The position numbers and the translations under genes were made by a program. A DNA stretch of 64,000 nt. It comes from Pigmentiphaga sp. H8 (GTDB lineage: Bacteria; Pseudomonadota; Gammaproteobacteria; Burkholderiales; Burkholderiaceae_B). The notes beneath the pieces are model-generated. The model did not search any database. It was not told the origin of the DNA and was given only the letters and a program-made list of their open reading frames with translations. The stretch spans positions 1,116,001-1,180,000 of the forward strand of contig NZ_CP033966.1 of NCBI RefSeq assembly GCF_003854895.1. The letters are read 5' to 3'. Shown one piece after another: positions 7,866 to 15,774 of this stretch (positions are counted from its first letter, which is position 1; every line of letters starts with the position of its first letter).

Positions 7866-8411
7866 TCAGGATTGCTTGAGCTTGTGGGCGAAGTTCTTGC
7901 GCATCTTGGCCACCTTGGGCGCGACCACGAAGGCGCAATAACCCTGGCCGGGATTGCGCAGGAAATAGTCGCGATGGTAGTCCTCCGCCGGCCAGACCGT
8001 GGCGGGCGGCAGCAGCTGGGTCACGATGGGCGACCCGAACACCTGGCGCGCCTCCAGGTCGGCGATGACTTCGCGCGCCGCCTCTTCCTGGGCCGGGGAC
8101 TGCCAGAAGATGGCCGAGCGGTATTGCGGCCCGACGTCGTTGCCCTGGCGATCCACGGTGGTCGGGTCGTGCGAGGCGAAGAAGATTTCCAGCAGTTCGT
8201 GATAGGTGACCGCCGCGGGATCGTAGGTCACGGTCACGACCTCGATGTGGCCGGTATCGCCGTCGCAGACCTGCTCGTACGTGGGGCCGTCCACATGCCC
8301 CCCGGCATAGCCGGAATCGGCGCGCAGCACGCCCTCGATCTGCTGGAACACGGCTTCGATACACCAGAAGCAGCCACCGCCGAACACGGCTGTCTCGACT
8401 TGTGCGGGCAT
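7866..8411 (-). CDS. msrA: Peptide-methionine (S)-S-oxide reductase MsrA
   Basis: Repairs oxidised methionine by reducing the S-sulfoxide. The 181-residue protein has the catalytic motif GCFWC at residues 13-17 with the nucleophilic C14, followed by GYAGGH and the YEQVCDGDTGHIEVV segment, all diagnostic of MsrA. The C-terminal CAFVVAPKVAKMRKNF region holds a further cysteine that could act as resolving residue. The ATG at 8411 has a GAGGA ribosome site. A Bug receptor gene follows after 13 bases. No MsrB domain is fused to it. Confidence 0.95.
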   Translation of the reverse strand: MPAQVETAVFGGGCFWCIEAVFQQIEGVLRADSGYAGGHVDGPTYEQVCDGDTGHIEVVTVTYDPAAVTYHELLEIFFASHDPTTVDRQGNDVGPQYRSAIFWQSPAQEEAAREVIADLEARQVFGSPIVTQLLPPATVWPAEDYHRDYFLRNPGQGYCAFVVAPKVAKMRKNFAHKLKQS

Positions 8412-8503
8412 GATCGTCCTCTTGAAGAGAGCCGGCGCCAGGGGCGCCCATGACGATAGTGTATGCGCTTCGGACAGGACGCCGGAGTGGCTTGCCCCGG
8501 CGT

Positions 8504-9430
8504 TCAGGCCGCGGCGCGCGTCCGTCGGAACAGCTCGACGAACAGGTTCCTCAGCCAGATATTGGCGGCGTCGTGGTGCGCGCGTTCGTGCCAGAACATC
8601 CGGATCTCGTACGAAGGCAGCGGCACGGGAGGCGGCAGGATGCGCAGCGGCATGGTCCCCGCCAGTTGGTCGGCCAGCCCGCCGGGCATGGTGACGACCA
8701 GGTCGGACGACGGGATGACGAAGGGAAGGGCGATGAATTCCGGGGCCTCCAGTCCGATGCGGCGGACGATGCCGTGCCGGCGCAGCGCCTCTTCGACGAC
8801 ACGGTGGGCCATCGCGCTGGTACCGGTCACGGCGTGGCGAGCCTCGCGGAAGGCGGTTTCCGTCATGCCCGCGCCGAAGCGCGGATGGTCCGGGGAAACG
8901 GCGCACACATAGTGTTCGTGGAACAGCAGCCGCTGGTGGAAACCCGCGCTCAGGGCGGTGATGTGGCCGACGGCCAGGTCGACCTCGCCGCTTTCCAGCC
9001 GCGTGCCGGGCTGGTGGTCCGGCAGCGTGCCTATCTTCAGCGCGATGCCCGGGGCGTGCTGGCGCAGGTGGTCGAGCAGCCTGGGCAGCATGACCATCTG
9101 CCCCACCTCATTCATGTAGACGCGGAATATCCGCTCGGTCGTGGCCGGGTCGAAGCTGCCGGCGTCGCGCAGGGCTTCGTCCAGCGTGGCCAGGGCCGAG
9201 CGGGCGGCGTCCGCGATACGGGCGCCGCGGGGCGTGGGCACCATGCCGCCGGGTGTCCGGACGAACAGCGGATCGCCCAGGATCCGTCGCAGCCGGGCCA
9301 GGGAATGACTGGCCGCCGATTGGGTCAGGCCCAGCGCGTCGGCCGCGCGCGAGACGCTGCCTCCTGCGCGCAGCGCGTCGAGCAGCCGCAACTGTGCGAA
9401 CTCCAACTGGGATATATGCACAGGATTCAT
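8504..9430 (-). CDS. LysR-family transcriptional regulator
   Basis: DNA-binding regulator of 308 residues with the LysR winged HTH at about residues 14-73 (GGSVSRAADALGLTQSAASH) and a C-terminal inducer-binding domain of the NodD/NahR subtype (DPLFVRTPGGMVPTPRG). It is divergent from the alpha/beta hydrolase gene at 9523 across 92 bp, the classic layout for a LysR protein that controls its neighbour. The regulated unit is therefore probably hydrolase-VOC-Bug (9523-11988). The inducer is unknown. Confidence 0.92.
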   Translation of the reverse strand: MNPVHISQLEFAQLRLLDALRAGGSVSRAADALGLTQSAASHSLARLRRILGDPLFVRTPGGMVPTPRGARIADAARSALATLDEALRDAGSFDPATTERIFRVYMNEVGQMVMLPRLLDHLRQHAPGIALKIGTLPDHQPGTRLESGEVDLAVGHITALSAGFHQRLLFHEHYVCAVSPDHPRFGAGMTETAFREARHAVTGTSAMAHRVVEEALRRHGIVRRIGLEAPEFIALPFVIPSSDLVVTMPGGLADQLAGTMPLRILPPPVPLPSYEIRMFWHERAHHDAANIWLRNLFVELFRRTRAAA

Positions 9431-9522
9431 GAGGGGAATGACAGTTGTGACATCGACAGCATGGGCGCCATTCTAGATCATGGCGTGGCGAATTCCCCTG
9501 TCTTCTTTCGGAGCCTCGTCCC

Positions 9523-10392
9523 ATGCTTGCCCCTCACCTCCAGTCCCGCTGTCCTTCGGGGGACGTCGAGCTGGCATACCGTCTCTTCGGCGCCCGATCG
9601 GCGCCGGGCCAGGCCACGCCCGTGGTGTTCATCCACGGCCTGTCGTACTTCTCGTACGACTGGGTCGATTTCGGCGCGCGGCTGTGCGGCCAGGAGCGCG
9701 CCGGCTGCGCCATGGACATGCGCGGTTTCGGCGATTCGTCGTTCAGCCCGCAGAAGGACTATTCCATCCCGGTGATGGCGCAGGACATCGAGAACCTGCT
9801 CGACCACCTGGCCTGGCCGCGCGCCATCCTGGTCGCCCATTCGATGGGGGGGCGCAGCGCGACCTTGCTGGCCGCGCGCCGCCCCGAGCACGTGGCGGCG
9901 CTGGTCCTGGTCGACTGGTCGCCCCAGAACGCGCCCGCGGGAAGCCGGCGCGTGGCGACGACCGTGGCGGGTACGCCGGACAGCTTCCCGTCGGTGGAGG
10001 CCGCCATGCGCCATTTCGGCGCCGATCCCGACACGCCGGCCGCCAGCCGGATGCGTCCGCGGTTCGAGGCCTATCTGCGCGAAGTGCCGGGCGGCTATGC
10101 GCTCAAGCGCGATCCCTATTTCCGCGACCAGTTCCGCCGCCAATTGGAAACGGGCGAGAAGCCGCGGCACGGAGTGGACCTGTGGCACGCGCTGGGCGAG
10201 GTCGCCGTGCCGACGCTGGTCCTGCGCGGAACGCGGTCGGACCTGTTCGCGGCCGAGACGCTGCCGGCCGTGCGGGCCTGCAATCCCCGCCTGCGTGCCC
10301 GCGAAATCGAGGGCGGCCATCACATTGCCGGCGAGAACCCCGACGGGGTGCTCGAGGCCATCCAGACCTTTCTTTCCCAGGAGTCCCTATGA
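9523..10392 (+). CDS. Alpha/beta-fold hydrolase
   Basis: A cytoplasmic 289-residue hydrolase with a complete visible triad: nucleophile S107 in the elbow VAHSMGG, acid D240 in GTRSDLF and base H266 or H267 in EGGHHIAG. The oxyanion-hole HG is at 38-39. The closest textbook relatives are C-C bond hydrolases and carboxyl esterases of aromatic degradation, but the substrate is not clear. Its stop codon overlaps the start of the next gene (ATGA), so it is coupled with the VOC protein and probably also with the Bug receptor that follows. A divergent LysR gene is the likely regulator. Confidence 0.9.
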   Translation: MLAPHLQSRCPSGDVELAYRLFGARSAPGQATPVVFIHGLSYFSYDWVDFGARLCGQERAGCAMDMRGFGDSSFSPQKDYSIPVMAQDIENLLDHLAWPRAILVAHSMGGRSATLLAARRPEHVAALVLVDWSPQNAPAGSRRVATTVAGTPDSFPSVEAAMRHFGADPDTPAASRMRPRFEAYLREVPGGYALKRDPYFRDQFRRQLETGEKPRHGVDLWHALGEVAVPTLVLRGTRSDLFAAETLPAVRACNPRLRAREIEGGHHIAGENPDGVLEAIQTFLSQESL

Positions 10393-10982
10393 AACCCGCC
10401 GCCCCCAGCCCCGCGCCGATGCGCGGGATCGACCATCTGGCATTCGTCACCGACGACCTGCCCTCCACCATGGATTTCTATACCCGCGTGATGCAGATGC
10501 GCCTCGTGCACGTGCGGCGCGTGCCCTTCGAGCAGGACCGGGGCCAGCCGCCCTACGACAACCTGCGCCACTATTTCTTCGACATGGGGCACGACCAGTT
10601 GCTGGCGTTCTTCGAATATCCCGCGGGGCTGGCGCGCCAGGACCGCGACCTGCCCGGCGGGATGCAGCACGTCGCCTTCCACGTCGAGCCCGAGCGGTTC
10701 GACGCGCTGCTGGCCCACGTGCGGGCGGCGGGCATCGAGGTCATCGGGCCGGTGGCGCTGGGGGGACGTTTCTGGTCGGCCTATTTCTACGATCCCAACG
10801 GCATCAGGCTGGAGTTCGCGACCAGCCGCGGGCCGCGACAGGCCGGTGTGGTGGAGTCGGTCCTGCAGTCCGAGGACGAAGCCCGCGCCGAGCTGAGCAC
10901 GTTGTTCGCGGATCCGGAGCAGGTGGCGTTCTGGCTAGGCCAGATGCCCCTGCGCGACCACGCGGACGCGCACCAGGGCTAG
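10389..10982 (+). CDS. VOC-family (glyoxalase/extradiol dioxygenase fold) metalloprotein
   Basis: A 197-residue single-copy VOC protein. Likely metal ligands are H16 in GIDHLAFV, the histidine of GGMQHVAFHV and the glutamate of GIRLEFATS, the standard H-H-E pattern of the fold. A C-terminal extension of about 45 residues is less conserved. The family includes glyoxalases, extradiol dioxygenases, epimerases and resistance proteins. Its operon with an alpha/beta hydrolase and a solute receptor suggests catabolism of an imported organic acid, perhaps with ring or C-C bond cleavage. It overlaps the hydrolase gene by four bases. Confidence 0.88.
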   Translation: MKPAAPSPAPMRGIDHLAFVTDDLPSTMDFYTRVMQMRLVHVRRVPFEQDRGQPPYDNLRHYFFDMGHDQLLAFFEYPAGLARQDRDLPGGMQHVAFHVEPERFDALLAHVRAAGIEVIGPVALGGRFWSAYFYDPNGIRLEFATSRGPRQAGVVESVLQSEDEARAELSTLFADPEQVAFWLGQMPLRDHADAHQG

Positions 10983-11010
10983 GCCCCCGATAACCAGGAA
11001 GGAGGAGACC

Positions 11011-11988
11011 ATGGACCACTGTTTCCCTGCAAGGCGGCTGCTGCTGGCCGCCGCGACGGTTGCCACGGCTGCCGTGGGCATGCCCTGGCGCGCATCCCGG
11101 GCCCAGCACGTCGTCCGCCTGTTGGTGGGGTTCCCGCCGGGCGGGGCGATCGACGTGACCGCCCGGGTCTACGCCGAGGCCATGCGCGGCGTGGGGACCT
11201 TCGTCGTCGAGAATCGCGCCGGCGCGGCCGGCAACATCGCGGCGACGGCGCTGGCCCAGAGCCGACCGGATGCCGCGACGGTGATGCTGGCCCCGCTGAA
11301 CGTGTATTGCATATCGACGGCGCTGTATCGCAGCCTGTCGTTCGATCCGGCCAGGGATTTCGCGCCGGTCGGCGTGGTCGCCACGTTCCCGTGGGTGCTG
11401 GCGGTGCATCCGGATGTTCCGGTCCGGTCGGTGGCCGAGTTCATCGCCTGGGCCCGCGCCCGGCCCGAGCAATCCTTGTGCGGCATGGCGGCCGTCGGCA
11501 GCGAAGGCCATCTGATGGCCTTCGGCTTCAGCCAGAATGAACGGTGCCCGCTGACCTTCGTGCCCTACAAGGGCGGCGCGCCGATGGCGCAGGATCTCAT
11601 GGCCGGCCACATCCCTGCCGTGTTCGATCCCATCGTCAACCTGGCGCCGGCCCACAAGGCGGGCAAGGTGCGGATACTGGCGGTGACCAGTGCGGCAAGG
11701 TCGGCGCTCCTGCCCGAGGTGCCGACGTTCACGGAGCTGGGCTATCCGTCGGCGGCGGGCGAAACCTGGATAGGCGCGAGCATGAGGCAGGGCGTTCCGG
11801 CCCCGGCCGTGCGGGATCTGTCGGCGGCCCTGCTTGCAGCGGGCCGGACGGCCGCGGTGAAGGACAAGCTGGCCGCCATCGGCCTGGCGGCCAGTGCGCA
11901 GGGGCCCGAGGCGATGGCGGCGACGATGGCCGCCGATACGCAGCGATACACCGGGCTGGTGCGCGCCCTGGGCCTGAAATTGGACTGA
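11011..11988 (+). CDS. Bug/TctC-family periplasmic receptor
   Basis: A 325-residue exported solute receptor. The signal sequence runs to about residue 31 and begins with RR. The mature domain opens with VVRLLVGFPPGGAIDVTARV and contains FVVENRAGAAGNIAA. It diverges slightly from the family norm: the usual A-P-D-G-Y loop reads SRPDAATVMLA, so the ligand carboxylate site may differ. A strong ribosome site (GGAAGGAGGAG) precedes the ATG, and the gene follows the VOC gene by 28 bases. It is likely the uptake receptor for the substrate of the hydrolase-VOC pair. Confidence 0.92.
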   Translation: MDHCFPARRLLLAAATVATAAVGMPWRASRAQHVVRLLVGFPPGGAIDVTARVYAEAMRGVGTFVVENRAGAAGNIAATALAQSRPDAATVMLAPLNVYCISTALYRSLSFDPARDFAPVGVVATFPWVLAVHPDVPVRSVAEFIAWARARPEQSLCGMAAVGSEGHLMAFGFSQNERCPLTFVPYKGGAPMAQDLMAGHIPAVFDPIVNLAPAHKAGKVRILAVTSAARSALLPEVPTFTELGYPSAAGETWIGASMRQGVPAPAVRDLSAALLAAGRTAAVKDKLAAIGLAASAQGPEAMAATMAADTQRYTGLVRALGLKLD

Positions 11989-12009
11989 CGCGCGCCAGTC
12001 CCGGGGGCG

Positions 12010-12336
12010 TCAGTTCTTCAGCGTCAGGATCCACTGCGCCAGCTTGCGCGCTTCGTCGTCGTTGACGGCGTTCTGGGCGGGCATGGGAATGGCGCCCCAC
12101 TTGCGGAAGCTGCCCTTGCGGATGGAGGCGACCAGCTTGTCGGCCGCTTCGGAGTCCGAGGCATAGCGCTGCGCCACGCTTTGATAGGACGGGCCGACGA
12201 GCTTGGCGTCGACGCTGTGACAGGCCATGCAGTTCTTGGCCTTGGCGAGATCGAGTCCGGTGGTCTGCGCTCCGGCGGTCGTGTGCAGGGCGGCCAGGGC
12301 CACCAATGCGCTCAGGCTGAGGGAACGAATGGACAT
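12010..12336 (-). CDS. Small class I c-type cytochrome
   Basis: A periplasmic electron carrier of 108 residues. The signal peptide ends near residue 23 (TAGA-Q). One haem site, CMACH, is at 36-40, and the likely axial methionine is M85 in GAIPMPAQ, a layout like cytochromes c-551/c-552 of proteobacteria. The ATG at 12336 is chosen because a GGAGA ribosome site precedes it and a signal peptide starts there; longer reading is not protein-like. It is divergent from lgt. A perfect 16-base palindrome overlaps the predicted -35 region of its promoter. Confidence 0.9.
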   Translation of the reverse strand: MSIRSLSLSALVALAALHTTAGAQTTGLDLAKAKNCMACHSVDAKLVGPSYQSVAQRYASDSEAADKLVASIRKGSFRKWGAIPMPAQNAVNDDEARKLAQWILTLKN

Positions 12337-12387
12337 GAAGCTTCTCCGTTGAATGCGGCGCGATGCGCGTATTTTTCGACCGGGCAG

Positions 12388-12419
12388 AGTATATACAACC
12401 GATTCCGGTGTACACCGGA
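12388..12419 (-). promoter_or_regulatory. Cytochrome c promoter with a perfect 16-base palindrome
   Basis: On the minus strand TATACT (12388-12393) can serve as a -10 box. The -35 region falls inside the palindrome TCCGGTGTACACCGGA at 12404-12419. An operator overlapping the -35 box would suit a repressor. The binding protein is unknown, and the -35 sequence itself is weak. Confidence 0.5.
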
Positions 12420-12498
12420 TTCGGGACCGCCTGCGTCGATCTGTCACAGGGGCCCGGGACAAGGGGCGTTATCATCGCCAGTGTTCGACAGACACCGT

Positions 12499-12518
12499 GG
12501 CCGGGCAGGTGCCCGGCC
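12499..12518 (+). promoter_or_regulatory. Stem-loop in the lgt leader
   Basis: GGCCGGGCA-GG-TGCCCGGCC is a perfect nine-base-pair inverted repeat followed by TTTCCTT, ending 24 bases before the lgt ATG. It could be an attenuator-like hairpin or only a GC-rich dyad. The two-base loop would need the top pairs to open. Confidence 0.35.
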
Positions 12519-12542
12519 TTTCCTTGAAAGGCGCGCGCAAAC

Positions 12543-13325
12543 ATGTTGGTTCACCCGCAGTTTTCTCCCATCGCGTTCGAGATCGGACCCCTGGCGGTGC
12601 GTTGGTATGGCCTCATGTACCTGGTCGCGTTCCTCCTGGCCTGGACCCTGGGCCGCTGGCGCATCCGCCATGGCAAGACCGCACTGACGACGCGCGATCT
12701 GGACGATCTCCTGTTCTACAGCGTGCTGGGTGTGGTGCTGGGCGGGCGCCTGGGCTATGTCCTGTTCTACAAGCCGGCCTATTACCTGGCGCATCCGCTG
12801 GAGATCCTCGCGGTCTGGCATGGGGGCATGTCGTTCCACGGCGGGCTGCTGGGCGTGCTGCTGGTCATGGCGTTGTTCGCGCGGCGCCGCGGCTTTCGTT
12901 TCCTGCAGGTGGGCGACTTCGTCGCGACGCTGGTGCCGCTGGGGCTGGCGGCCGGGCGCCTGGGCAATTTCATCAACGGCGAATTGTGGGGCCGGGCGAC
13001 CACCGTGCCCTGGGGCATGGTGTTCCCGCAAGCGGGCGACGGTGTCGCGCGCCATCCTTCGCAGTTGTACGAGGTCGGCCTGGAGGGCCTGGCCCTGTTC
13101 GCGCTGGTCTGGCTGTTCGCCAGCAAGCCCCGGCCGGTGGGGCAGGTCAGCGGCGTGTTCCTGATGGGCTACGGATTCTTCCGCTTCATGGTGGAGTACA
13201 CCCGGGAACCGGACAGCTTCCTGGGCATCCTGGCGGGAGGGCTGAGCATGGGGCAGTGGCTGTCGCTGCCCATGGTGCTGGCGGGGCTGGCCCTGTTCGT
13301 CTGGGCGCGCCGGCCGGCGGCCTGA
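12543..13325 (+). CDS. lgt: Prolipoprotein diacylglyceryl transferase
   Basis: Inner-membrane enzyme that attaches diacylglycerol from phosphatidylglycerol to the lipobox cysteine of prolipoproteins, the first step of lipoprotein maturation. The 260-residue protein has about seven hydrophobic segments, the conserved HGGMSFHGGLLG motif in the middle and the Lgt signature GRLGNFINGELWGR near residue 139. It lacks the extra C-terminal length of some homologues, but all conserved blocks are present. The ATG follows GAAAGG. It is a single-gene unit divergent from the cytochrome c gene. Confidence 0.97.
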   Translation: MLVHPQFSPIAFEIGPLAVRWYGLMYLVAFLLAWTLGRWRIRHGKTALTTRDLDDLLFYSVLGVVLGGRLGYVLFYKPAYYLAHPLEILAVWHGGMSFHGGLLGVLLVMALFARRRGFRFLQVGDFVATLVPLGLAAGRLGNFINGELWGRATTVPWGMVFPQAGDGVARHPSQLYEVGLEGLALFALVWLFASKPRPVGQVSGVFLMGYGFFRFMVEYTREPDSFLGILAGGLSMGQWLSLPMVLAGLALFVWARRPAA

Positions 13326-13356
13326 GCCGCGTGGCCGGCAGGCGAGGCCTGGCGGC

Positions 13357-14097
13357 CTATTGCAGGTAGACCGTGCCGCGCACCGATACCGACACCGACG
13401 ACTTGCCGCCTTCCAGGGGCAGGTCGGCCGCCTTGGCTTCCATGGCGGGAGCCGCCATCGCGTAGGCGCGCGGCATGGGCGTGACCGTGCCGCTGCCGCT
13501 CAGGTCGAGCTGCTTGACCGCATAGCCCGAGAATCCGAATGCCTTGGCGGCCTGGGTCGCCCGCGTGGTGAAGGCCTTGGCCGCTTCGGCCAGCAGGCGC
13601 TGTTCCTCGGCCTCGCGCGCCTCGCGCGACAGCGAGAACGACACGTTCGAGACCGCCATCTGGCGGCTCAGTTCGCCGGCCAGCTTGGAGGCGGCGCCGA
13701 AGTCCTTGGACTCCAGGATCAGTTCCGCGCGTCCGCGCCACGTGGTGATGCGGCCGTTGCGGTCGGTGTTGGCCCAGACGTTGTAGTTGCCGCTGCGCGC
13801 GGTGACCGCGGTGTTGCGCTTGGCCTCGGCCAGCGTGGCCTCGAGCAGCTGATTGAGCTGCTGCGACAGCTTGGCCTGGTCATTGCCCTCGATCTCGTTG
13901 GCGAGCGTGATGGTCACCTTGTCCTGCGCTACTTCCGAGGTGGCGGCGGCCGACAGCGACAGCGTCGGCCGGTCGGGCTTGGCGGTGTCCGGCGCGGCCT
14001 GGGCGACGGCGATGGACGACATCGCGGCCGAGACGGCCAGTGCCGCGCCGCACAGGGCGCGGCGCATCGTGGGAGCGAGGGTGGGGCGGTAAGCCAT
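13357..14097 (-). CDS. SIMPL-domain (DUF541) periplasmic protein
   Basis: An exported protein of 246 residues with a signal peptide to about residue 35 (VAQA-A). The SIMPL/DUF541 domain fills the rest, with LSLSAAATSEVAQDKVTI at its start and long paired helices rich in Ala, Glu and Lys (about 72-95 and 160-195). In other bacteria the family includes envelope stress-related and oxidative-stress proteins such as YggE, but the molecular role is not settled. It is convergent with lgt. On the same strand it follows the TauE gene by 69 bases, and nothing else hints at a pathway. Confidence 0.88.
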   Translation of the reverse strand: MAYRPTLAPTMRRALCGAALAVSAAMSSIAVAQAAPDTAKPDRPTLSLSAAATSEVAQDKVTITLANEIEGNDQAKLSQQLNQLLEATLAEAKRNTAVTARSGNYNVWANTDRNGRITTWRGRAELILESKDFGAASKLAGELSRQMAVSNVSFSLSREAREAEEQRLLAEAAKAFTTRATQAAKAFGFSGYAVKQLDLSGSGTVTPMPRAYAMAAPAMEAKAADLPLEGGKSSVSVSVRGTVYLQ

Positions 14098-14166
14098 GGT
14101 GTGAGTCCTTGTTCTGATTGATGGAAGGGCTGACCATTTGCACCGCGACCCGGACCGCGGCGCCTG

Positions 14167-14988
14167 TCAGGCCTCCGTCAGCGCGGTGACGGCCTTGTAT
14201 AGCATATAGGCCGCCAGCAGCATCAACAGGTAGGCGAAGATGCGTTTCAGCGAACGGACCGGCAGCTTGTGCGCGGTATGGGCGCCCACCGGCGCCAGCA
14301 GCACGCTGGAAACGATCAATACGATCAGCCCCGGCCAATAGACATACCCGAGCATGCCGGGTTGCCCGCTGGGGTGCTGCATGCCTGACCAGATGTAACC
14401 CGCGGTATTGGCCAGCGCGATGGGAAAACCCAGCGCGGCCGAGGTGGCCACGGCGTTGTGCAACGGGACGTTGCACCAGGTCATGAAAGGGACGGAAACA
14501 AAGCCGCCGCCGGCACCGACCAGTCCGGACAGGAAGCCGATGCCGGTTCCCGCCGCCGAGGTACCCAGCGTGCCCGGCATCTGGCGGCTGGGCTTGGGTT
14601 TCTTGTCCAGCAGCATCTGGACGGCCGAATACCCCACGAACACCGCGAACACCAGCGCCAGCCAGCCGGTCTTCAGCGTCGAGAACACGGCCCCGCCCGC
14701 CAGCAGCCCGCCGATCACCAGCCCCGGCGCGAAGCGCGCCACGATCTCCCACCGCACCGCGCCGCGCTTGTGATGCGCGCGCACGCTGGAAATCGAGGTG
14801 AACAGAATGGACGCCATCGACGTCGCGATCGCCGCATGCACCACCAGCTCGGGCGGCAGGCGCTGCCAGGTGAACAGCATGGTCAGGAAGGGCACCATGA
14901 TCATGCCCCCGCCTATGCCGAGCAGCCCCGCGGCAAAGCCGGTGCAGGCCCCAAGTACGAGCAATGCGACGATGAATAAGGGATCCAT
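14167..14988 (-). CDS. TauE/SafE-family sulfite or organic-anion exporter
   Basis: An inner-membrane protein of 273 residues with about eight hydrophobic segments. It carries the duplicated family motif, GLLGIGGGMIMVPFL near residue 23 and GLVGAGGGFVSVPFM in the second half, as expected for the two inverted TauE/SafE repeats. Members export sulfite, sulfoacetate or other small anions, and the substrate here is not shown by context. The ATG at 14988 is preferred; an in-frame start 81 bases upstream would add a polar segment unlike the family. A dyad-rich repeat and the 6S RNA terminator lie upstream. Confidence 0.88.
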   Translation of the reverse strand: MDPLFIVALLVLGACTGFAAGLLGIGGGMIMVPFLTMLFTWQRLPPELVVHAAIATSMASILFTSISSVRAHHKRGAVRWEIVARFAPGLVIGGLLAGGAVFSTLKTGWLALVFAVFVGYSAVQMLLDKKPKPSRQMPGTLGTSAAGTGIGFLSGLVGAGGGFVSVPFMTWCNVPLHNAVATSAALGFPIALANTAGYIWSGMQHPSGQPGMLGYVYWPGLIVLIVSSVLLAPVGAHTAHKLPVRSLKRIFAYLLMLLAAYMLYKAVTALTEA

Positions 14989-15104
14989 GTTGAAGTCTTG
15001 ACGATAGTTGGTAAATCGGTGGACGCGTCTCTTCTCCCCAAGACCCGCCCTTCGTTCTAGTTCTAGCACCGAAAAAAACTACCTCGGCAACTCCCCCGCC
15101 CATC

Positions 15105-15180
15105 CAGGGCACAGCGGATCCGGCTCCGCCGGTCCGCCAGTGCCGCCCCCTGGGGGGCGCGCGAAGCGCGTAGGGGGGGG
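15105..15180 (+). repeat. Intergenic dyad-rich repeat, copy B
   Basis: Same element as copies A, C, D and E, with GGATCCGGC-TCC-GCCGGTCC, CCCCCTGGGGGG and GCGCGCGAAGCGCG in order, then a run of eight Gs. The G-run end points at the terminator of the 6S RNA gene 16 bases away. Read from that gene, the element follows the 3' end in the same orientation seen after other genes. It lies in the 252 bp between the TauE gene and the 6S RNA. Confidence 0.85.
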
Positions 15181-15195
15181 CAAAATCCCCGGGGG

Positions 15196-15233
15196 AAAAA
15201 AAGAACCCGGAGCATAGCGTATATGCTCCGGGT
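15196..15233 (-). terminator. Rho-independent terminator of the 6S RNA gene
   Basis: A perfect 12-base-pair stem (ACCCGGAGCATA / TATGCTCCGGGT) with a five-base loop is followed on the minus strand by TTCTTTTTTT. It lies just after the predicted mature 3' end of the 6S RNA. Confidence 0.9.
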
Positions 15234-15240
15234 CGGATAG

Positions 15241-15420
15241 GATCCCCGCCTGTGTCGCTAGGCCGGCATCTTGAACCGGGGTTCAAGGTGGTCGCGGTCA
15301 GCCGCGCTTCGGGTTCGTCTGACGGAGAGACGATCACACCCGCGGGCAATTTCCACAACCTCATGCCATAAGCATGGGTCCAAGAAATATAAGGCCAAAC
15401 ACGAGCACGGCAGGGAAGAC
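15241..15420 (-). ncRNA. ssrS: 6S RNA, regulator of RNA polymerase
   Basis: This RNA binds sigma-70 RNA polymerase by imitating an open promoter and tunes transcription in stationary phase. Evidence is threefold. The minus strand contains CACCTTGAACCCCGGTTCAA, nearly identical to the conserved 3'-half segment of enterobacterial 6S RNA. The ends can pair (UCCCUGCC with GGCGGGGA) to form the closing stem. The gene lies directly downstream of zapA, the conserved position of ssrS in beta- and gammaproteobacteria. A terminator follows and a TATGAT box precedes. The ends are estimated from pairing, so they may be off by several bases. Confidence 0.9.
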
Positions 15421-15422
15421 TG

Positions 15423-15428
15423 ATCATA
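15423..15428 (-). promoter_or_regulatory. -10 box of ssrS
   Basis: TATGAT on the minus strand lies just upstream of the predicted 5' end of the 6S RNA. The -35 region 17 bases further up is a poor match, so the assignment is by position and the -10 sequence. Confidence 0.5.
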
Positions 15429-15471
15429 CGCGTTTGTGCCGCACAGAAAAGTACCGCACAAACATCAAAAC

Positions 15472-15774
15472 TTAAAACAACTTTTCTTGGGCCCCCAGGG
15501 CTGCATCGACCATGCGATGCATGTCTTCAATTTTACGCTTGTAGTCGCCGACTGCAAGTCGTGAGTCGGGAGAATTCGCATTCATCAACTCGGCGGCCAA
15601 TTGCAGCGCCGCCATCACCGCGATGCGCTCGGTGCCCGCTACCTTGCCGCCGGCCTTGATGCGCTGCATGGCCCGATCGACCATGGTGGCCGCGGTCAGC
15701 AGCGCTTCCTTTTCCGAGGGTTCGCAGGCCAGCGGATAATCCTTGCCGAGGATCGTGACGTCAAGACGTTCCAT
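15472..15774 (-). CDS. zapA: Cell division protein ZapA
   Basis: FtsZ-ring-associated protein that bundles FtsZ filaments at midcell. The 100-residue protein starts MERLDVTILGKDYPLAC, the standard ZapA head that binds FtsZ, and continues into a helical C-terminal half (RIAVMAALQLAAELM, DYKRKIEDMHRMVDAAL) that forms the tetramer coiled coil. The ATG at 15774 has a GGAG ribosome site. It overlaps the end of the upstream coiled-coil gene by 14 bases and is followed by the 6S RNA gene. Confidence 0.94.
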   Translation of the reverse strand: MERLDVTILGKDYPLACEPSEKEALLTAATMVDRAMQRIKAGGKVAGTERIAVMAALQLAAELMNANSPDSRLAVGDYKRKIEDMHRMVDAALGAQEKLF

